Positions 39,956 through 49,587 of a DNA stretch of 64,000 nt are shown here, in pieces. This stretch comes from CAWAMR01 sp963783095 (lineage in GTDB: Bacteria > Planctomycetota > Planctomycetia > Gemmatales > Gemmataceae), in contig CAWAMR010000012.1 in assembly GCA_963783095.1 (NCBI GenBank), positions 310,001 to 374,000 on the forward strand. Reading direction: 5' to 3'. Made by a program: the position numbers and the translations under genes. How positions within the stretch are numbered: the stretch's first letter is position 1; each line of letters opens with the position of its first letter. The notes under the pieces were generated by a model. It was not told where the DNA came from. It searched no databases and saw only the letters and a program-made list of their open reading frames with translations.

Positions 39956-40055
39956 AGGCAGGTATGAAGTGAGCGGCGCGAACTGTATAGTGTATTCCTC
40001 ACGCTCCGCATGAGCGGCCCCGCTTTGCGACCCACGTCTGAAGAGGCCAGACGAA

Positions 40056-40149
40056 GTCCGTAGGGTAAGCGTCTCGCTTACCGAATCCGCAACGACAAGC
40101 ACAGGTAGCGTTTTCGGGATTCGGTAAGCGAGACGCTTACCCTACGGAC
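40056..40149. repeat. Perfect 33-bp inverted repeat sharing the AAGCGTCTCGCTT core
   Basis: Arms 40056-40088 and 40117-40149 are perfect over 33 nt with a 28-nt spacer; each contains the inner palindrome GTAAGCGTCTCGCTTAC. It lies between the convergent sedolisin and transaldolase genes and could act as a bidirectional terminator. The core is shared with the repeat at 15482-15521. Confidence 0.88.
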
Positions 40150-40187
40150 CTTGATCGACACTACGCTTTTCGGACAAAGTAGAAATC

Positions 40188-41273
40188 TTAAGAACCCCGT
40201 TTGTGAATTTCGGCGATGAGGATGAGCAGTGCCTTTTGGGGGTCTGCGAACTTTTTCAATCCTTCCGACATCAACACTTCTTCCAGTTTCTGCATATCCA
40301 CTTTCTTCTCAATCTCGGCAACGATTTCAGGCGCAGGCATCTTATCGACCATCTTTGTAAATGTTCGGCCGCTCGCCTGCACATCGGCGTTGGTTTTGGG
40401 CGGGTTTGTCTCGATGTCGGAACCTGCGAAGGCTTCGACGTATTTCCAGGCCGGGTCGGAGAGCTTTTTCGTGCCTGTGCTGGCAAAGATGATTTCCTGT
40501 TTCAACTTCAGGCCCTTGTCCGACCAGAATTCCTGGTTCATTTGCCAGAGTTTTTTGGCGTTGAGGATGCCGACCATTCCCTGAGCGGCCGGGGAAAGTT
40601 CCGGAACTGCCTTCTCGGTATAGACATCGAGCCGGCTCACGAAGATGCTATACACCGATTTGAAACGATCCTGCGTAGTTCGACGCCGGGCACCGCGCCA
40701 GCAAGCCTCGCGCGCGGCGAGGTACTGCCGTTCGGAGAAAATCAGCGTGACGTTTACGGTGATGCCGGCCGAGACCAATTCTTCCAACGCACCCAGGCCG
40801 CCCTCGGTTGCAGGAACCTTGATCATCCGATTCTTTTTCCCCGCCGACCACTTCTTGCCCAGTTCGATATATCGCTTCGACTTGTCGGATGCTGAGAGCG
40901 GACAGGCAGGATCTTCCAGGAGCGGATCGAGTTCAAAGCTCACCCAACCATCATCGCCCTGGGTCTTTTCCCAGACCGGCTCGAAGGCATGCTGAGCTTC
41001 ACATACCAATTGATCCGTCAATTTCCAGGCGATCGATTCATCGTCGAGGCCTTCGGCGAGCAGAGCTTTCAGTTGGTTGTTGAATCGCCCCGATTGAATC
41101 AGATCGCCGACGATGATGGGGTTGGAGGTGGCCCCCGTGGCTCCGAAGGCCAGATTGCGTTGAACCTCATCGGGATCGACGGAATCGAGCCATAACTTGG
41201 TGCCGGCAGCAACAAGCGATTGCAGCGGTGTGATCGACATGGTGGATGCATCCAGGATGAGGTTGTAGGACAT
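40188..41273 (-). CDS. tal: Transaldolase
   Basis: About 361 residues, the pentose-phosphate enzyme that moves a dihydroxyacetone unit between sugar phosphates. The catalytic Schiff-base lysine lies in NRMIKVPATEGG; other family blocks are LDSVDPDEVQRNLAFGATGATSNPIIV-like (GATSNPIIV), NVTLIFSERQYLAA, SVYSIFVSRLDVY and FASTGTKKLSDPAWKYVEAF. ATG 41273 (MSYNLILDAS) has GGGGA seven bases upstream; the longer reading lacks support. It stands between a convergent repeat and the LRR gene, with no other sugar-phosphate genes near. Confidence 0.93.
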   Translation of the reverse strand: MSYNLILDASTMSITPLQSLVAAGTKLWLDSVDPDEVQRNLAFGATGATSNPIIVGDLIQSGRFNNQLKALLAEGLDDESIAWKLTDQLVCEAQHAFEPVWEKTQGDDGWVSFELDPLLEDPACPLSASDKSKRYIELGKKWSAGKKNRMIKVPATEGGLGALEELVSAGITVNVTLIFSERQYLAAREACWRGARRRTTQDRFKSVYSIFVSRLDVYTEKAVPELSPAAQGMVGILNAKKLWQMNQEFWSDKGLKLKQEIIFASTGTKKLSDPAWKYVEAFAGSDIETNPPKTNADVQASGRTFTKMVDKMPAPEIVAEIEKKVDMQKLEEVLMSEGLKKFADPQKALLILIAEIHKRGS

Positions 41274-41371
41274 CGACGATCCCCACAACGAGAACGAAGT
41301 TTTTGTGTTATTCGAGCGCGCAACTATTGTACCAACTTTGACGCTTGACGTAGCACAAGCGTCTCCACGAT

Positions 41372-42922
41372 CTATTGGACGATTTCGCACCTGGGCAACG
41401 ATTTTTTGAGTTCCTTTGCCCCCGCGCCATTGGTCAGTGTACGATATAAGTTAAGGTTTGTGAGTTGCTTGAGTTCTTTCAATTCTTTCAAGCCGTCATT
41501 GCTCACGAGCGTCTCAGACAAGTTCAATCTCTTCAATTGCTTAAGTTTCTTCAGATCCTTCATCCCATCATCCGTCACTTGTGCCTTTACCAGGCTGAGG
41601 TTAGTGAGTTGCTTGAGTTCACTCAGTTCCTTCAGACTCGAATCCGAAACCTCTTTCCCCACAAGCGAGAGTCTCGTCAAATGCGGCATTTTCTGCAATT
41701 CCTTCAACCCCTGATTGGTAATTGGCGTCATTGTAAGAGAAACAGATGTGAGGCGCTTGAGTCGAGCCAGTTCCTTCATCCCTTCGTCGGCCACTTTTGT
41801 GTTTGCTATGTCGAGGCTGTTGAGTTTCTTGAGTTCAGCCAGCTCCTTCAGCCCCCGGCCGGTCACGCCGGTTGTCCAAAGGCTTAGGTAAGTGAGTTCG
41901 GTCAATTCCTTCACCGACTTCATTCCCTCATCCGTTACCGGCGTTCCTGCGAGGACAAGCACGCTCAGTTGTTTGTGTCCGTTTAACTCCTTCAAACCTG
42001 CATCCGTCAGTTGGGCAAACCCCAGGTTGAGCAGGGTCAGCTGCTTGAGTTCCTTCAGTTCCTTGATCCCGACATCGGTCACCTTGTTGTTCCCCAAATG
42101 CAGGCTGGTAAGTTGCTTGAGTTCCTTCAGTTCTTTCATCTGGGTGTCGGTTATTTGCGTGCTCCAAAGGCTCAAACGCCGGAGATGTTTGAGTTCCTTC
42201 AGCTCCTTCAATCCTGCACCCGTGACCTGCGTGAACTCCAGATTGAGATCGATGAGTTGCTTCAGTTCCTTCAATTCCTTGAACCCCGCATCCGTCACCT
42301 GCGTCTGTCGAATGTTGAGATCGGTCAGCGGGGTAATTTCCTGGAGTTCCTTCAGTCCCGCATCAGTCATGGTCTCAAAGCGAAAGTCGAGAGATGTCAG
42401 TTGCCGGAGTTCTTTCAATTCCTTTAACCCTGCCTCCTTTCCTTTGCCGATCCAAAGGGTGAGGGAAGAAAGCTGTTTGAACTCCTTCAATTCCTTGTAC
42501 CAGGCCTCCTGGAACAGTCTGGTATCCATCTCAAGTGCGGCAAGCTGCTTGTTGTTCTTCAGTACTCTCAGCCCCGCATCCGTCACCTTTGTCAGTCTCA
42601 ACACGAGTGCAAATCGTTGCTCAATGGGACGCAGTTGTTTCAATTCTGCATCACCGATCTTTTCCAGGAAATCGAAAGCGGGAATGGCATCGGTGAAGAC
42701 GCTTCGGTCATCGTTAAAGATCAGCTTACCGTCTTGGTTTTTGCCATACCAACCGAAGGTTGCTCCGTGCTTCGTCCAATCCTCGATCACTTCCGCAGGA
42801 ATCGGCTTCGGTGCTTCCTTCGGATTGGGATCCTTTTTGTCGGCTGCGGCAACCGAGCCGGCGCCGGCGCTGCCGATCAGCAATGCCAGCCAGATCACCA
42901 CGACATACCTTCGGCTATACAT
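41372..42922 (-). CDS. Secreted leucine-rich-repeat protein
   Basis: 516 residues: a signal peptide (MYSRRYVVVIWLALLIGSAG) then, from about residue 95, some sixteen LRRs of 23-24 residues with the consensus LKELKELKQLTSLNLxxTxVTDAG. This matches the planctomycete TDAGLKEL type. The domain reaches almost to the C-terminus. ATG 42922 has GGAGAAAG upstream and overlaps the last codons of the preceding small gene by 8 nt, so the two are likely coupled. LRR proteins of this kind bind other proteins; the partner is not known. The strong codon repetition leaves a 408-codon open frame on the opposite strand, which I regard as a shadow. Confidence 0.9.
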   Translation of the reverse strand: MYSRRYVVVIWLALLIGSAGAGSVAAADKKDPNPKEAPKPIPAEVIEDWTKHGATFGWYGKNQDGKLIFNDDRSVFTDAIPAFDFLEKIGDAELKQLRPIEQRFALVLRLTKVTDAGLRVLKNNKQLAALEMDTRLFQEAWYKELKEFKQLSSLTLWIGKGKEAGLKELKELRQLTSLDFRFETMTDAGLKELQEITPLTDLNIRQTQVTDAGFKELKELKQLIDLNLEFTQVTGAGLKELKELKHLRRLSLWSTQITDTQMKELKELKQLTSLHLGNNKVTDVGIKELKELKQLTLLNLGFAQLTDAGLKELNGHKQLSVLVLAGTPVTDEGMKSVKELTELTYLSLWTTGVTGRGLKELAELKKLNSLDIANTKVADEGMKELARLKRLTSVSLTMTPITNQGLKELQKMPHLTRLSLVGKEVSDSSLKELSELKQLTNLSLVKAQVTDDGMKDLKKLKQLKRLNLSETLVSNDGLKELKELKQLTNLNLYRTLTNGAGAKELKKSLPRCEIVQ

Positions 42923-43319
42923 TTGCTTTCTCCACGTTCTGAACTACTGCCGTAACTTTCTGGATCTCGAGCAATCGTCGTCTATCCTGGGATGTGATCT
43001 TCGCACCAGGCCACACACGAGGGAAAATCGGTATCCTTCCCCAAAGTCGATGCCAACCCCAGCCGGACTTGATTGCCGGTTTCAGACAAAAAGCACACCG
43101 AATCGCCGTTCCATCTGACCGTTGTACACATTCCGCTCGCTTCTGCGAATGTTTGAGGATCATCTCGCGTGTGATTCCTCGACCCTCTAATACTTCATCA
43201 ATAATGGCTAAAGCTTCAGGCTCCATGCCGTTTCGGTAGACGGTGACCCGATCCAAAAGGTCTTCGGTGCTTGCCTTTTGAGCATTTTCCCGGATGCGTT
43301 CCCGGTGTAGTTCAAACAT
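42915..43319 (-). CDS. Small protein of unknown family with CxxC motif
   Basis: 134 residues from ATG 43319, preceded by GGGGGA. It starts MFELHRERIRENAQKASTED and is helical, with EALAIIDEVLEGRGITREMI; this EA-x3-IxxELxxRG pattern is often seen in short bacterial proteins that end in a zinc-binding part. Here RCAFCLKPAI supplies a CxxC, with GWGWHRLWGRIPIFPRVWPG following. No family is recognised. Its end overlaps the LRR start by 8 nt. The 19-nt-arm inverted repeat lies just upstream. Confidence 0.7.
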   Translation of the reverse strand: MFELHRERIRENAQKASTEDLLDRVTVYRNGMEPEALAIIDEVLEGRGITREMILKHSQKRAECVQRSDGTAIRCAFCLKPAIKSGWGWHRLWGRIPIFPRVWPGAKITSQDRRRLLEIQKVTAVVQNVEKANV

Positions 43320-43345
43320 TCGCGGTCCCCCGAGAGTGCTCAGTA

Positions 43346-43428
43346 TTCAGTGTTCAGTGTTCAGCAAGAAACACTGGATTGAAGACAGGGGGCGACTTTC
43401 GGTGGTAAACTGAACACTGAACACTGAA
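43346..43428. repeat. Inverted repeat of iterated TTCAGTG words
   Basis: Left arm 43346-43364 (TTCAGTGTTCAGTGTTCAG) and right arm 43410-43428 are perfect 19-nt inverted copies; the word TTCAGTG repeats within the arm. The spacer is 45 nt. It lies in the divergent gap upstream of the small CxxC protein and the DUF1549/1553 gene; the rest of 43320-43714 shows nothing else. Confidence 0.85.
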
Positions 43429-43714
43429 AGCTTTTGATATTTTCTCGCGCCCGTCGCCTTTTGGAACCATTTTCGGGAAAATCTCGTCCTAAAATATGAC
43501 GCCGTAAATAACTCACAAACCCCGACAGAGTTGAATTGTCAGTTGATTTGTTTGACACGGGCAGATTATGTTCAGTAATATAGGTGATTGAACGACTGCC
43601 GTACACACTCCCTAAACATTGTTTCCGGCTAGGGTGTTTCGCGTACAGGATAACCTGTACCCTCAAACCGATATTCAACCGTCTCTCCGTAACCATCCTC
43701 AGGAGTACGAAACG

Positions 43715-45650
43715 ATGGCGCATCGATCAGATTTCCCGTCGCATTCGCGTCGATGGCTTCGAACCGCTTTGGCTGCACTCTTGGTCGGCGGCGTTCTGGC
43801 CGTCAGTACCAGTGCCTTTGCTCAAGGGCCGCCGCCCAGCGCTGATTATCAACTCAAACATTTCCAAGACCTGGAAAGACAATGAAATCAAGCCGTCGGA
43901 TCCGACATCGGATGATATGTTCATCCGGCGCGTCTTCGTCGATTTGTTGGGACGCACCCCGACCACCGAGGAAGTCAAGGAATACGAGCGCGACAAATCC
44001 GGCAGCAAGCGGGCGACTCTGGTCAAGCGCCTGATCCATACTGAGTCCTACACGATAAAGGGTGCCCTCGACGACAACAAGAAACCGATCGTCAGGGAAT
44101 ACGGCAGGGAATTCGCCCAGCACTGGGCCGAAATCTGGACCGTCTGGCTAATGTTGCGCGGCGGCGTTGCCAGGATGTATCACGACAACGTGCGTTTTTG
44201 GTTGGAAACCGAATTTGCCAAGAAAGAGCCGAACCACGCCGAAATCGTGCGCAAACTGCTCACGGCGCGGGGCAAGAGCAATGAAAACGGTGCAGCAGCC
44301 TTTATCGCGGCACATCTTGGCGAACCGATCGTCAATCCGCGCGACCGCAGCCAGAACCCCGGCGATGTTCAGAAAGAAGACGGCAAGTTCGACATGGTGC
44401 CTCTGACCTCACGCATCACCAAGCTGTTCCTTGGCGTTCAGACCCAATGCACCCAGTGCCACGATCACCCGTTCAACCCGGAAATGGGCCAGGACAGCTT
44501 TTGGGGCGTCAATGCCTTCTTGCGGCAAATCGACCGCGATCGCGCCCCGGCCATGATGGTGATAGGCAAAGCGAAAAAGGGGATGGATGCTCTGCCGATC
44601 AGCATCACCGATAACCCGATGCTCAATAGTGCTGCTCCGGTCTACTACGAACGCCGCAACGGTTTGCTCGTCGCCATTCCTCCGACTTTCCTCGTCAACC
44701 TCGCCGATCTCGACAAGGAAAAGAACGAACGGCCCAAGAAACTGATGCCCAAGGACACCAATAAGACCCGCCGGGAAGTGCTGGCCGATTACGTCATCAA
44801 TCACGACAACTTCGGCAAGGCCTTTATTAGCCGGATGTGGGGGCATTTCTTTGGTCGCGGCCTCGGTTCGTTGCCGGCCTACGACGATTTCGGCAACCGC
44901 GACAACAAGATGGTTCACCCGGAAATGCTGGAGTCCCTCGCTCAGGAATTTGTGAAATACCAGTACAATCCCAAGCTGGTGATGGAATGGATTTGCAACA
45001 GCGACGTTTACAACCTCAGTTGTGTTGCCGTCGACAAGGCAATGGCCAATCCGGACAAAGATATGTTCTTCGCACACATGCCGTTGCGTTCGCCGAGTCC
45101 GGAAGTGTTATTTGAATCGCTGATGACTGCGACCAAAGGTGAAGCTGCCGCCGACAAGGACGCTCGCAAGGCCAAACGAGACGCCTGGCTGGGCAAACTG
45201 GTTCGTCAGTTCGGTGACGATGAAGGCAACGAAGCGAGTTTCAACGGCACCATCGTGCAAGCACTCCTGATGATGAACGGCAACGAATTGAACGACGAAA
45301 TTCAACGCAAGGACGGAACGGTGGCACGAGCAATGGATAAATATGGCCGATTGGGGACCACCCAGATGGAGCGGGCGATCATCGACGACATCTATCTGGC
45401 AGCACTAAGTCGTCGAGCCAGCAGCACGACCAAACTTGCCTGGGAGACCACCAGGATGACCGGTGTCAAGACGAAGAAAGAGGTCAAGGATAAACACAAG
45501 GACACCGAACTCAATTTCATCATGACGCAACTCAAGGTCGCAAAGGCGACCCCCGAATTCATGAAAGACCCGAAGAAAGGCTACAAGTCATTCTTCGAGG
45601 ATCTGTTCTGGACATTGCTCAACACGAACGAGTTCATCCTTACTCACTAA
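43715..45650 (+). CDS. DUF1549/DUF1553 protein, stand-alone copy (one frame break)
   Basis: ATG 43715 follows AGGAG and opens a signal peptide (HSRRWLRTALAALLVGGVLA). The frame changes near 43865, after ADYQLKHFQDLERQ, and continues to the stop. DUF1549: FIRRVFVDLLGRTPTTEEVK, QTQCTQCHDHPFNPEMGQ. DUF1553: ADYVINHDNFGKAFISRMWG, HPEMLESLAQEFVKYQYNPK. About 645 residues. Unlike the other copies it has no DUF1501 gene next to it; a strong terminator follows at once. An insert between the CxxCH site and DUF1553 (DRAPAMMVIGKAKKGMD...) is longer than in the 30-kb paralogue. Confidence 0.88.
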
Positions 45651-45676
45651 TGATGAGCGAATCGGGAATCTGAAAA

Positions 45677-45718
45677 GCAAAAAGGGCGAAGACATTTTCA
45701 TGTCTTCGCCCTTTTTGC
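45677..45718 (+). terminator. Rho-independent terminator
   Basis: Arms 45677-45695 and 45700-45718 form an 18-19 bp perfect stem (GCAAAAAGGGCGAAGACA...) with a very short loop, and the 3' arm ends in CCCTTTTTGC. It lies 27 nt after the stop of the DUF1549/1553 gene. The A-run on the 5' side would let it also work for the opposite strand. Confidence 0.85.
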
Positions 45719-45745
45719 AACCTTTTGCGGCTTTGACCCAATAAT

Positions 45746-45891
45746 CCCAAAATCCAAATCACAAATCACAAACAAATTCCAATTTCAAAATGACCAAAAC
45801 GCAAACACTTCAACTGCCGGACTTAGTTTCTTGTCTTCATTGGAACTTTGGATTTGTTTGTGATTTGGAATTTGCGATTTGGAATTTTGGG
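45746..45891. repeat. Imperfect inverted repeat of AAATCCA/AAATCAC words
   Basis: The left region 45746-45782 (CCCAAAATCCAAATCACAAA...) pairs imperfectly with the right region 45840-45891 (...GATTTGGAATTTTGGG). Arms are made of short variants of AAATC(C/A)A. It separates the convergent terminator region and the rluD 3' end and is markedly AT-rich. Confidence 0.75.
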
Positions 45892-45897
45892 TGAAAG

Positions 45898-46951
45898 CTA
45901 CCCTTTGCGATACTGCCGTAGCGCTTCCAGTGTACGCGCAAAATCTTCCGGCAAAGGGGCCTCGAACTCCATCCACTGATTCTTCTTGGGATGACGAAAG
46001 CGCAGTCGCCAGGCATGAAGTGCTTGCCGGACGATAAGGATTCGATCCTCATGCGACGCTAGCCCGGTCACGAAGTCCGATAGATTCACCGCATCGCGAC
46101 CGCTATACACTTTATCCGCCAGGACCGGACAGCCAACGCTCGCAAGGTGGACGCGAATTTGATGGGTTCGCCCCGTGCGCGGCTGGACCCGGCAAAAACT
46201 GAACCCTCGAAAGCGCTCGATCACTTCGTAATAACTGCATGCATCCTTGGCGTCTTCATCCTCATCGTCATCCGTCACCGTCATTTTGACCCGGTCGATG
46301 GGATGATGTTTGATCCGGCCTTCGATGTAATCGCTATCGCGATCCAACACCCCCGCCGTCAGAGCGGCATACTCCTTGAAGACCTTGCGCCTGCTCGAAC
46401 ATCGTGGCCAGGGCACGATGCGTCGATTCTTCCTTGGCGATGAGAATAACGCCGCTGGTATCCCGGTCGAGGCGATGAACGATCCCAGGGCGATAGGGGC
46501 CGTTAAATTGGCTGACTTGTCCGAAATGGAAGGCCACCGCGTTGGCCAGAGTGCCCGACCAGTGACCTTTTGCGGGATGAACGACCATGTTCGCGGGCTT
46601 GTCGATGATGGCCAGGAACTCATCCTGATAAAGGATCGTCAGGGGAATATTTTCCGGATGTGCTATGGCATGAGTCGGTTCGGGAAGAGCGACAAGCAGC
46701 CGATCGCCGTTGTGAACCTTGTAGCTCGCCTTCGACGATGAGCCGTTGACGAGTACACTTCCCGCTTCGATTGCCTTCTGAATGCTCGATCGGCTAAAAT
46801 CCCCGGCGACATTGGCGAGGATATAGTGATCCAGGCGCATCCCTTCGGTTTTCACGCGCACTTGAACTTCTACCGGACCGCTTGGCGCAATCTCGTCGGG
46901 AAGCGATTCATCGTTGACTTCAGGGGGAATAAAGTCCTTCGACACAGACAT
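45898..46951 (-). CDS. rluD: 23S rRNA pseudouridine synthase RluD family (one frame break)
   Basis: ATG 46951 starts MSVSKDFIPPEVNDES. Residues ~35-95 form an S4 RNA-binding domain (GMRLDHYILANVAGDFSRSS; AGSVLVNGSSSKASYKV). The catalytic domain follows, with the Asp in GIVHRLDRDTSGVILIAKE. The frame changes near 46385 and continues as VFKEYAALTAGVLDRD ... RTGRTHQIRVHLASVGCPVL. About 350 residues. RluD-type enzymes modify helix 69 of 23S rRNA. As a near-essential housekeeping gene, its broken frame argues for an indel error in this sequence. A long hairpin lies just upstream of the start. Confidence 0.9.
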
Positions 46952-46960
46952 GCACTTTGT

Positions 46961-47012
46961 CGTAGTTCCGACACTCCGTGGTGGAATCCCGCCACGGAGT
47001 GTCGGGGCTACG
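46961..47012. repeat. Inverted repeat upstream of rluD
   Basis: CCGACACTCCGTGG at 46968-46981 pairs perfectly with CCACGGAGTGTCGG at 46992-47005; with two mismatches the arms extend to 46961 and 47012. It lies between the TPR membrane protein stop and the rluD start and could be a terminator or a leader structure. Confidence 0.8.
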
Positions 47013-47048
47013 TCCCAAAATCCTTCATGGGAAACTAATGCTGCGTGG

Positions 47049-47792
47049 CTATTTCCCAAGCGGCGGGAGACTTGGACCGCCGAATTCGTGGGGATTGCTG
47101 CGTGCAGGAACATGGCCGAACTTGTATAATAGCTGATAAAGTTCGGCGATCTTTTCCTTTTCCGCTTCCATGTCTTCCGCTTGCTTGGCGTATTTCTTGC
47201 TCGCCGCGCTAGTCGGATGGATGGCCGCCGCCTTCTTGTAGTAGTCGATCGCGGCGGCAATGCTGCCGCGATATTCGACGGCTTTCGATGCTTCTGAGTC
47301 GGCTTTCGGTACTCTTGAGAGGATTTCCTCCACTCGAGCCAGACTGATCCACGCTTCTTGTACTAGCATAGGGTTATCTTTTAACCCGTTGACGGCGTCC
47401 AGGTAATATTCTCGGCCGGCTTCAAGTTCAGTAATTGCCTTGTCGAATTCGCTCGTCATTGTAGTTCCAAGCTGGTTGATGCCCCGGTCGTAGGTATAAA
47501 TGCGAGACAGATCGAGTTTTGCAAGCGTCTGGGTGATCTTACCCTTCTGCTTGTCCGATTGGATCAGCTCTTTGAGTTTCTCTTCGGTGTTGGCGGAATC
47601 CAGTTCGCGCCAGCGCAGCGCATCGGCCTCGCGCACATTCCGGCGCAGAACGTAAACAAGCACAACAACCGCAACGACGAAAACGGTGATCCCACCGTAA
47701 ACGTACAAACGACGCCCCTTAATCTGTGTCCAAAGTCGCTCCAGTCCGGCAGCAAGGGCGTTGGTGGGGTGTTTTTTCTCTTCCGCATTCAT
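47049..47792 (-). CDS. Membrane-anchored TPR-like protein
   Basis: About 247 residues. ATG 47792 has AGGGAG seven bases upstream. A short cytoplasmic N-terminus (MNAEEKKHPTNALAAGLERL) leads to one membrane segment (LYVYGGITVFVVAVVVLVYV) and then a helical region with TPR-like spacing (ALRWRELDSANTEEKLKELI; IAAAIDYYKKAAAIHPTSAA), ending in a charged helix. This layout resembles YfgM/TPR_21 proteins. An envelope adaptor role is inference. A long inverted repeat separates it from rluD downstream. Confidence 0.78.
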   Translation of the reverse strand: MNAEEKKHPTNALAAGLERLWTQIKGRRLYVYGGITVFVVAVVVLVYVLRRNVREADALRWRELDSANTEEKLKELIQSDKQKGKITQTLAKLDLSRIYTYDRGINQLGTTMTSEFDKAITELEAGREYYLDAVNGLKDNPMLVQEAWISLARVEEILSRVPKADSEASKAVEYRGSIAAAIDYYKKAAAIHPTSAASKKYAKQAEDMEAEKEKIAELYQLLYKFGHVPARSNPHEFGGPSLPPLGK

Positions 47793-47959
47793 GCGGTGGC
47801 TCCCTGGAAATCCCATCGACGGCCGGGTTTGATCCTCGGCAGCGCCGGTTATAGCGATAGTGCGGTATAGGGTGATATTAGGGTCTGATGATAAGACGGT
47901 CAACGGGAACGAACTGATTGTTCCGAATTCTGCTGTATCATCCATTGGTTACATAACAA

Positions 47960-47991
47960 CAAGAGGCCGCGATATTTGTCGCGGCCTCTTG
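47960..47991. terminator. Strong hairpin terminator
   Basis: AAGAGGCCGCGA at 47961-47972 and TCGCGGCCTCTT at 47979-47990 form a perfect 12-bp stem, or 13 bp with the flanking C and G. It lies downstream of the Gly/Met-tailed EF-hand gene on the minus strand, where TTGTTGTTATG follows. It fills most of the gap 47793-48017 together with the upstream region of the TPR gene. Confidence 0.75.
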
Positions 47992-48017
47992 TTCAGGTAA
48001 TCATTTTTCAGGGCGTT

Positions 48018-49173
48018 CTATTCGCCACCTCTTCTTCGCTGGCGAGGATTTTCACCTGCATCTCCGCCACCGGGTCGGCCCATCATGCCACCGCCACCGG
48101 GTCGGCCGCCACCACCCATCATGCCGCCACCGGGTCGGCCGCCACCACCCATCATGCCGCCGCCGCCGCCCCGGCCGCCACCACCCATCATGCCACCGCC
48201 GCCCCGGCCGCCACCACCCATCATGCCGCCGCCGCCCCGGCCGCCGCCACCCATCATGCCGCCGCCACCGGGTCGGCCCATCATGCCGCCGCGCCCATGC
48301 CTGGAATTGCTTCACCCTCACCGAGGCCCCCTGCGAGAGTTGCAAGAGGATCGTTTTTCGCCACTTCTTGCTGGTGCTTGTGAAACTTCAGATACTCCTC
48401 AGCGGTGAGTACCCCGTCACTATTCAGGTCCATCGACAAGAATTCTTCAAGCTGCTTGCTGCTGTACTTGACCCATTCATCCATCCCGACTTGACCGTCA
48501 TTGTCACCTTTCTTATCGATGTCCCCAAACCAGGGAGGTAGTTCTTTCGGCAATTTGCCTACCCGATAAATCGTGGGGCGCTCGTCAAGATCTTCCGTGG
48601 GATGTTTTGCCGGATCCGCATGCCCGCCCTTTGAAGCATGGTAAAATGCTTTGTACTCCTCAAGACTCAGTTTCCCATCCTTGTTCGTATCGAACGTCGC
48701 AAAGGCAGCAGGATCGCGCAGCTTTTGTGAATTTTGCGCTTCGTCGTGAGAGATGAAGCCATCGTGATTGGCATCCGTCATCGCAAAGAAACTCTGAGCT
48801 TCCGCATCCAGATTGGCCTCACCACCCTGTTGAGGACCGCGCCGAACGGCGGCATTCCACCGGGTTGGCCTCCGTCGCGTTTCTTGGGAAGGCTTGCGTC
48901 CGAGTTCTGGAAACCGGCTTTGTATTGTTCTCGTGTGATGGTATCGCCCGTGACCCCGGCCTTTTCCGCCATCATCTTCACAAAAAATTGTTGGCGTGGC
49001 TCGAGCGTGGAAATCCTGATGGAGTCGGCACCACCCGACAGTTTGTTGAACATCTGGTCCGGATCACCGCCGCCTTTCCCACCAAAACGACCCGGCGGCG
49101 GCTGGCTCCAGAGCAATGCCGGGGCAACCAGAAGAACTGCGAGAAGCAGAAACATAAAATGCTTGGCGCGCAT
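48018..49173 (-). CDS. Secreted EF-hand protein with Gly/Met-rich repeat tail (two frame breaks)
   Basis: A signal peptide (MRAKHFMFLLLAVLLVAPAL, ATG 49173) is followed by a helical region (FFVKMMAEKAGVTGDTITRE). After a break near 48810 come EF-hand loops MTDANHDGFISHDE, FDTNKDGKLSLEE, DKKGDNDGQVGMDE and MDLNSDGVLTAEE. After a second break near 48300 the protein ends in about seven units of MMGGGGR(G/P)GGG, then a basic end (ENPRQRRRGGE). About 385 residues. The second break lies at the edge of the repeated low-complexity DNA, where indels are easy. The tail could mediate surface attachment or self-association; that is inference. A hairpin terminator follows the gene. Confidence 0.8.
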
Positions 49174-49440
49174 AGTGGGGAAACTCCATTCAATTGAGGC
49201 AATATCCTATTCTAACCCAAACCACAAAGATTTGTCACGCGCGGAATTCGCAATTCTCATTCTTCCCTCATTTGTGCGTCTTGAGCAAGCTGTTCCTTTG
49301 ACGTAGGTTGTAGCGATCGCCGCGTTTGTCCGGATGAAGTGGATCGTCACACTGTAGGGTAAATGGGCGAACCTTGCTTCTGTTTTGCATTCCGAAAACT
49401 TTCCCGGTAAGATGGAATAGTGTGAAGTCCAGGTGAAAGC

Positions 49441-49570
49441 GGTGGAGGGTGGAGGGTCGAGTGTGGTGGGAAAATCCCTTCTGCTTTTTCCCGGCACGCT
49501 CCACCCTCCACGACACTCCACCATCGGTCGCCACGCTCCACCCTCTACGCTCTACCCTCCACCCTCCACC
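49441..49570. repeat. Inverted repeat of iterated CCACCCT words
   Basis: The left region 49441-49474 (GGTGGAGGGTGGAGGGTCGA...) is the inverse of the right region 49487-49570, where CCACCCTCCAC-type words recur at least four times. The gap 49174-49587 between the divergent EF-hand and tricorn genes otherwise shows nothing I can support; the repeat lies directly before the tricorn start. Confidence 0.8.
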
Positions 49571-49587
49571 CATTGTGCGAGACAATC

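Noticed and set aside
41892..43118. 408-codon frame on the plus strand opposite the LRR gene
   Set aside because: It mirrors the repetitive codons of the LRR gene, has no leader or domain, and the opposite strand has a signal peptide and regular LRRs.
43584..43714. Longer N-terminus of the stand-alone DUF1549/1553 gene
   Set aside because: The upstream reading has no leader; ATG 43715 has AGGAG and a clear signal peptide in the neighbouring frame.
48085..48408. Proline-rich frame on the plus strand
   Set aside because: Exact antisense of the Gly/Met-rich tail; no start context.
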